Positions 58,332 to 64,000 of a DNA stretch of 64,000 bases are shown piece by piece (position 1 is the first letter of the stretch; every line of letters starts with the position of its first letter). Under the pieces are notes generated by a model. That model was given only the letters and a program-made list of their open reading frames with translations, was not told where the DNA came from and did no database searches. Origin of the DNA: Phyllostachys edulis (taxonomy: Eukaryota > Streptophyta > Magnoliopsida > Poales > Poaceae); NCBI GenBank assembly GCA_036346405.1, contig CM070562.1, positions 64,322,195 to 64,386,194 of the forward strand, written 5' to 3'. The translations under genes were made by a program, and so were the position numbers.

Positions 58332-58767
58332 GGCCGGAGCGCCTGGGCGGCGACCAGAAATAGAAACATTTCCCTCAATTCGAACACCAGAGCACGGGAA
58401 TCGGGAAGCCAGTAGCCGCCGGCGCATAGGTAACTAACTAGTACTTCTCACCAATTCCTCTCGAATTACGCTTCAATTTTGTCAATCCAACCCTAAATCT
58501 GGTCCACTGGTAGTGCGATTCGGCCAGATCTGGTTTGTTTCGGGGGTTATTTGGGTTTCTGAGAGCTAAATCGGGTGAATCTGTGCTGGTTTGTAGGGGG
58601 TTTTGTGGGGAATAGGGTGTTTCTTGAGTTGATTGCGTGGGATGGAATGATTCCGGTGAAGATATAGGTAAAGCTGTCCAGTCTACAGGTAATCAATCAA
58701 TCATTCGCGCTCTCGCAGGCGGCAGCTCCTGGTTCTGATCCAGAAGCGAGGGCTAGATTCCTCCGCC

Positions 58768-59472
58768 ATGAAGTGACGTTCTGGTTCGTCGGATGGTAAT
58801 GATCCCCGGACTCCCGTTGCGGCCGGCGGTGGCGGCTCCAACGAGTCAGCCAAGAAGCAGCGGACGGAGCCGCCCTTCAGCTCAAGCCATGCTGAGGCGT
58901 CCTCCTCTTCTTCCCATGCTCCACCACCACAGCAGCAGCAGCCGCTGCCGGATGCAAGAGAGGTTGGTGAGCCACCGAGGGTGCCGGATCTTGGGGAGGA
59001 CCTGGTGTTCGAGGTGCTGCGGCGGGCGGAGGCGCGGACGCTGGCGGCCGCGGCGTGCGTGAGCCGGGGGTGGCGGCAGCTGGCGGAGGACGAGCGGCTG
59101 TGGGAGGCGGCGTGCGTGAGCCGGGGGTGGCGGCTGCTGGCGGTGGACGAGTGGCTGTGGGAGGCGGCGTGCGTGCGGGAGTGGGCGAACCTTGGCTTCT
59201 CTGAGCAGCAGCTCCGTGCTGTTGTGCTCTGGCTCGGTGGCTTCCGTCGTCTGCACGTGGTCTACATCCGCCCGCTCCAGCTCCAGCGACGTGGTGCCGG
59301 TGCGCCTAGACAGGGACGGCGGCAGTTGCCGGTGAGTTTGGGCCGGGACCAGGTTCAGCTCTCGCTGTCTCTGTTCTCGATTAGGTTCTTTCAGAAGATG
59401 CCTAATGCTCATTTTCCGAAGAAAGGCAAGGGTAACGATAGCGATAAGAGTGGAGGTGGCCATTGCGGGTGA
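58768..59472 (+). pseudogene. GID2-type F-box protein with codon-3 stop
   Basis: GID2 (rice; SLY1 in Arabidopsis) is the nuclear F-box subunit of an SCF ligase that destroys DELLA repressors in gibberellin signalling. The intronless frame shows the F-box DLGEDLVFEVLRRAEARTL and AAACVSRGWRQLAEDERLWE, then the GGF motif (WLGGFRRLHVVYIRPLQ) and the LSL motif (QVQLSLSLFSIRFFQKM). It ends HCG as in rice GID2. The family start matches ATG at 58768, but codon 3 is TGA (58774-58776). No in-frame ATG occurs before the F-box. A 57-bp in-frame duplication adds 19 residues in the F-box C-terminal half, giving 234 codons against about 212 in rice. It may be a pseudogene, use a non-AUG start or be read through. 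Confidence 0.8.
59050..59163 (+). repeat. 57-bp in-frame tandem duplication in the F-box
   Basis: GCGGCGTGCGTGAGCCGGGG starts at 59050 and again at 59107, and a third partial start (GCGGCGTGCGTG) lies at 59164. The units differ at a few bases (CAGCTGGCGGAGG / CTGCTGGCGGTGG). Confidence 0.97.
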
Positions 59473-60780
59473 TCCAGTTTGTGAAATAAGCTTATCTCTC
59501 CAACAACATCGTCATCACAAGCAGCCACAGCAGTCGCTGTGACAGGAGATGCTAGAGAGTGGAGGAGAGATAGAGCAGAGAGTTGGGGCGGTTGATAAGT
59601 GACATGAGAGAGATGGAGTGGAAGTGCATTTGAGGTGGTTGGATTATGTTGTTCTACTACACTTAGTGTCACTTGGATTGATGGGAAGTGGATGCTATGT
59701 GGATAGGTGTGTGAGTACTGATGGGTGGTGATTTAGTTGTGAGAGATGATGAGACAAATGGGATGCAATAGTGATCTTATGGGAAAAGTAATTGGTCCAA
59801 AATCTATGTGCTGTGGCTTCTAATCTACTTTGCTATCAGCAAGCATGTAAACTTGCCTTGACAATTACAGGTCAAGAGCAGCATGCACTGTGTGCCATCT
59901 TGCTATGGCATTTGTTTAGTCACCATGGTTTAGACTTTAGAGGGAATTATGAGACGAGTGCCTTTCTTTGGTTTGAATGCCCCTTCTCACTGCCACAGAA
60001 ATGAAAGGGATTTCCCCAGATTAATCACTGGAATGTGAGGAATGATTTGAGGTATTGATTGCTGCTATTAAATTTTAGTTTAATCTTTACCACTGCATTT
60101 TTCACATTTTCACTAGGGTTTTTAAGTGGTTGTGACTGCTATGTACTGAAATACAGTGTTTGTTGTGGGGGTCGGAGCTGGATTTTCTAGAATTGAATAT
60201 GCAAATTTAACAAGGTAGTCATGTTCTATGCATTTTGTGTGGATTCATGTGATGTTTCAGTTTTATCCATCCAAATTGCTTTTTGGATTTAACTTAACTT
60301 TAGCTTAAGTTGTTGCTTCTGATTTTTTTTAATCTTGATCTTTTCTATTCTTCTGGACCAGTTGTTTTATCCTTTTTTAGATGTAGTTGTTATATCCATT
60401 TTTCATAAGGTTTGTGATAACTTTTTAAATAATATTCTTAAGCTTGGGACAATCAAACTAAGTAGGCTTCTAAATTTCTTAGGGTGAGGTTTAGGTGGGT
60501 GCCTTTTCCCTTAATTATTATATGTTTTCAATTTAACAATAGGATATGGAGCTTGAGCTTGTTTCAATTTTTGCCTGAATTTCAGCTTCTGCATGTATTG
60601 CGTTTAAAAGATTTGATATGAAAACACGAAATTGTATGATTGAAGTGTCAGGAAGAGAGCGTAACATTGCTTTACTGTCATTGTATTTTGGTAACTATTG
60701 GTACATTCAAGCTTGCTTGTGATGGTGGGTAATGAGATGGTAATTAGCTTTTAGCTAACTGAAGTTTCTCTCAAATCCTC
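59473..60780. other. GID2 to 14-3-3 spacer, likely 5' UTR intron
   Basis: No gene is seen. The last bases (CCTCCAG at 60777-60783) make a good splice acceptor 41 nt before the 14-3-3 start codon, fitting an intron in the 14-3-3 5' UTR that would begin at 58428 and contain the GID2 frame. A separate promoter within this spacer cannot be excluded. Confidence 0.5.
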
Positions 60781-60824
60781 CAGATTTGGCCTACGATAAC
60801 TACTAGAAACCACAAACAGTGAAT

Positions 60825-62883
60825 ATGTCGCAGCCTGCCGAGCTTTCCCGTGAGGAGAACGTGTACATGGCTAAGCTTGCAGAGCAGGCTGAGAGGTATG
60901 AAGAGATGGTTGAGTTCATGGAGAAGGTGGCTAAGACGGTTGACTCTGAGGAGCTCACTGTGGAGGAGCGCAACCTTCTATCAGTTGCTTACAAGAATGT
61001 TATTGGTGCCCGTCGTGCGTCATGGCGCATCATCTCCTCCATTGAGCAGAAGGAAGAGAGTCGTGGCAATGAGGACCGTGTCACACTCATCAAGGACTAC
61101 CGTGGAAAGATCGAGACTGAGCTTACTAAGATATGTGATGGCATCCTCAAGGTTCTTGATTGCCACCTTGTCCCCTCATCCACCGCTCCAGAGTCCAAGG
61201 TCTTCTACCTGAAGATGAAGGGTGACTACTACAGGTATTACAATAATCACCAGCATATAATTTCTGCAAGTGTCATTTCATTGCATTAATAAATTGATTT
61301 GGTTGGATATATGTGTTTAATAGGTACCTTGCGGAGTTCAAGACTGGTGCTGAGAGGAAGGATGCTGCTGAGAACACCATGGTGGCATACAAAGCTGCTC
61401 AGGTGGTTTGCTTGTCCTGGTTTTCAGTCCTAACATTGAATTTTGTTGGCAGGGCATCTCATTCATTTGTGTTTGTTCTGTTTTATTATTTGGTGGAGAA
61501 TTTTGCTTAATTTTGTTCGTGTTAAATCTGTCAGGATATTGCACTGGTGGAGTTGGCCCCAACTCATCCTATTAGGCTTGGGCTGGCGCTCAACTTCTCG
61601 GTGTTTTATTATGAGATCCTCAACTCTCCTGACCGTGCTTGCAATCTCGCCAAGCAGGTTTGTTTTCTCCAATTGTCGACTATGTTTTATTGCAGTGCTT
61701 GTGAACTGAATAGTACCATGTGGACTTGAGGATATTTTGAAGTTACAACTATTATGAAATATTCTGGCTTGTTAATTGGGTTTAATCAAATATCAAGTGT
61801 AAGCTAATAAGACATTAAGGGAAGGTTCTACATAGTTGTGTAACCAGATAACAGATGTGGTGAATCTATAAGACTGACAAGGACATGATCAACAAAATTA
61901 CAAGTGTAGGTTTCTTTTAACGCCAATAACTATAAGCAGAACAGGTTAAACACATCGTGCTGACAGGTTAGCCTGTATCAAAATTTCATACCAAATGATG
62001 AATCATATAACAGGTGTAAGCTTCCTAGTGCTAATTTAAGCAACTGATGAAGTTAGAGGTTTAGAGCAACACCTTTAGTGACTTTGAAGTTTGAACAATC
62101 ATACCTGGTATCTTTAGACCACATTCGTGATGTAGACGAAACACTTAGCGTCATAGCATGTCTTAATACGCTGTTCTGCATTTCATAGAAGTAAAGGAAG
62201 TGCATCCATTGCCATTGCAACAATAACTTGCCATTGTCCCAATCCCAGCCATTGGATGAAAGAAGCAATGTACCAAATCGAATGATGCAGCAAATTGCAC
62301 AGTAACTTGCTTGTATTTGATACAGTGTAAGGACAAATCCTCGTGCACTTATTTTCTATCCGGCTACCCAAATTCATAACGGCACCGTGCCATCATAATG
62401 TCAAGTCAGAGTATGATACTTGTATGGTATGTTAGCAGTTAATATTTTGTGTGAATTGCAGCAGGGATGTCTGCTGTAGTTAATTATTTTTGGTCCATTT
62501 AGGTTTTCTCTGGGAGTATACTTTTTGTGCCCTTAATTTTTTGAATCCTTTATCCTGTTAGTCTTTTCCAACATAGTAGAACTATACAGCCTTACTCTGC
62601 TCTGCTTTTGTCAGGCTTTTGACGAGGCCATATCGGAGCTGGACACTTTGAGTGAGGAATCCTACAAGGACAGCACTTTGATCATGCAGCTTCTGCGTGA
62701 TAACCTGACGCTGTGGACTTCCGACATCTCGGTATTTTCTTGGCCCCTAGCATATTTCCACTAGCATCCTATTTTCTCTGGAGTCATTCAAGAAATATGT
62801 CAATTTCATGTGCTTGGCTGTAGGAGGACGCTGCAGAAGAAATCAAGGACGCTCCCAAGGGCGAATCTGGAGATGGGCAGTAA
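60825..62883 (+). CDS. GF14-E: 14-3-3 protein, GF14-E-like
   Basis: 14-3-3 proteins are dimeric cytosolic/nuclear adaptors that bind phosphoserine/threonine sites on many clients. Five coding exons are visible: 60825-61234, 61324-61402, 61535-61657, 62615-62731 and 62824-62883. They sum to 789 nt (262 aa), the usual length, with GT/AG borders and consistent phases. The start [17 protein letters not shown] matches rice GF14-E. An upstream in-frame GTG is not needed. Signature 1 ([11 protein letters not shown]) with the phosphopeptide-binding Lys/Arg residues of [19 protein letters not shown], and signature 2 beginning [11 protein letters not shown] are complete. The variable tail ends [20 protein letters not shown] departs slightly from the common ILKLLESHLVPSS. 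Intron 3 is unusually long (957 bp). I see no lesion, so this is the one clearly intact gene here. Confidence 0.97.
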
Positions 62884-64000
62884 ATGTGGTCTATGTGCCC
62901 AGAAACTATGGTCTAGTGTTTCATCTTCTAGTGTGCTCTGGGTTCTCGTTTGTTCAGTTTAAGATTGTAATGTGTTCTTGTGGTTGTTGGAAATTGGAGG
63001 CTCCAATTTGTGCTGTGATAGAAAAGCTTGTAGCTGCCTCGCTGATTGGCAGGTGGGTTCTCGAGCTACACTAGCTGGGGGAGCCTATAGTTGAACCCGT
63101 CGTGTTACTTTGTATTTTTAGATTGTTTCTACTGCTCTTGCTTGTCAGCCGTTGCCTTCATATTCCTCTTTCCTATGGTTTTCTGGGTTATTTGTGCATT
63201 TCCCGTTTTGTGGACGATGTTCTTGAACCGCATCTGTTCTGTGTCTGGTTATGCGACTGGATCGAAGGTCTTAGGTATGGCACGGGCGCACGGCTATTTC
63301 TTGATGCGGTTGATGCCGTCCTAAACTGCCTACATCGACTTGCAGCATGCATGTGGACACAAAGCGGCACAAAAACAAGGACCAACATGAGACGAGATTA
63401 ATTCGTGCAATTACAAATCACAGCACAAGCACCCGTTTCCTGCAACAAAAACCAACAAACAGAGAAAAGGAGAAGCGATTGCTAAGCTCGAGAGTGTAGT
63501 GTGTAGCCATGCGGCCGTTTTTAAAAAAAAACATAACCATGCGGCACTTTAGCCCTAGACTACACCATAAGAACAGCTGTATCAAGTGTTGGGCTAGGCA
63601 TCTAACAAGCTGATTCCTATAAAACTGCTCCAAGAACCCAAAAGTGCAACGACATGCACACATATTTCAGCACCAATGCAACACAAGAGTGTGAGAAAGT
63701 AGATGGTTTGGTCGCCTCGCCTGCCCACCGATTTGCAGTCGGCTTTTGCTCATGTCCGCCTTAACAAAACAAAACCGTTAGTTTGTAACGGCCTCCGCAT
63801 GCACGTCTCACCATGTTATCCCGCATGCTAACTTGGCAACTCGTCACCATTACATCGCCCGAATTAACCTCCCTGCACAGTGCACAGTGCGCCCGCGCGC
63901 GCGCAGGAGCTTAACGATCGAGTCAAACACACCGAAACCCACACAAACCTCGCATCGTCACAACGTTGGTGCGTTCCGGAATCTGGGCCCGCGACGATGC
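62884..64000. other. 14-3-3 3' UTR and downstream flank
   Basis: The 3' UTR probably covers several hundred bases after the TAA at 62881-62883. Beyond it the frames are short and motif-free, and a CG-repeat patch (CCCGCGCGCGCGC) lies near 63893-63904. No gene is supported before the window ends. Confidence 0.45.

Overview
The window is nuclear DNA of a grass (Poaceae). It holds a few single-copy plant genes with short introns, separated by long stretches of nested transposable elements: Ty3-gypsy LTR elements with LTRs over 3 kb, solo LTRs, MITEs, hAT, Mutator-like and probable CACTA elements. The clearest genes are typical of grasses: a 14-3-3 protein starting [11 protein letters not shown] like rice GF14-E, directly preceded by a GID2-type F-box gene, and the 3' half of an AGL17-clade MADS-box gene close to rice MADS27. 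From memory these three lie near each other on rice chromosome 2, so the window is probably the orthologous segment. The species cannot be named from the sequence.

Layout. 1-10.3 kb: three exons of a RecQ4-type helicase (minus), a CACTA-like end, a Mutator-type MITE with a perfect 9-bp target duplication, retrotransposon-like DNA, and the 3' exons of the MADS-box gene. 10.7-25.3 kb: a repeat block of LTR fragments in both orientations, one 3.4-kb solo LTR nested in another LTR, a 42-bp minisatellite, and a decayed hAT transposase. 25.3-29.1 kb: mostly unassigned sequence. 29.2-35.0 kb: a six-exon choline-transporter-like (CTL/PNS1) gene on the minus strand, with MITEs in its introns and one apparent 1-nt frameshift. 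35.4-37.1 kb: two adjacent related MITEs, one split by a solo LTR. 37.43-49.78 kb: a complete but dead Ty3-gypsy element (3.24- and 3.26-kb LTRs, TSD TCCCC), itself split by a solo LTR. 50.5-57.6 kb: transposon territory with a plant-mobile-domain pseudogene, tandem repeats, a solo LTR, and a hAT-type element that has captured part of an ARASP/site-2-protease gene. 58.1-62.9 kb: a TATA promoter, the GID2-like gene and the GF14-E-like 14-3-3 gene.

How the genes relate. The 14-3-3 gene looks intact (five coding exons, 262 aa). The GID2-like reading frame sits between a likely untranslated first exon and the 14-3-3 coding exons, so the two may share a promoter and a 5' intron. The GID2 copy has a TGA at codon 3 and an in-frame 57-bp duplication inside its F-box, so its function is doubtful. 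The CTL gene would be intact but for one base missing from a G run. The RecQ, MADS, ARASP, PMD and hAT sequences are fragments or decayed copies. I see no convincing novel multi-gene system. The most unusual items are the GID2/14-3-3 arrangement with its lesions and the gene-capturing hAT element.
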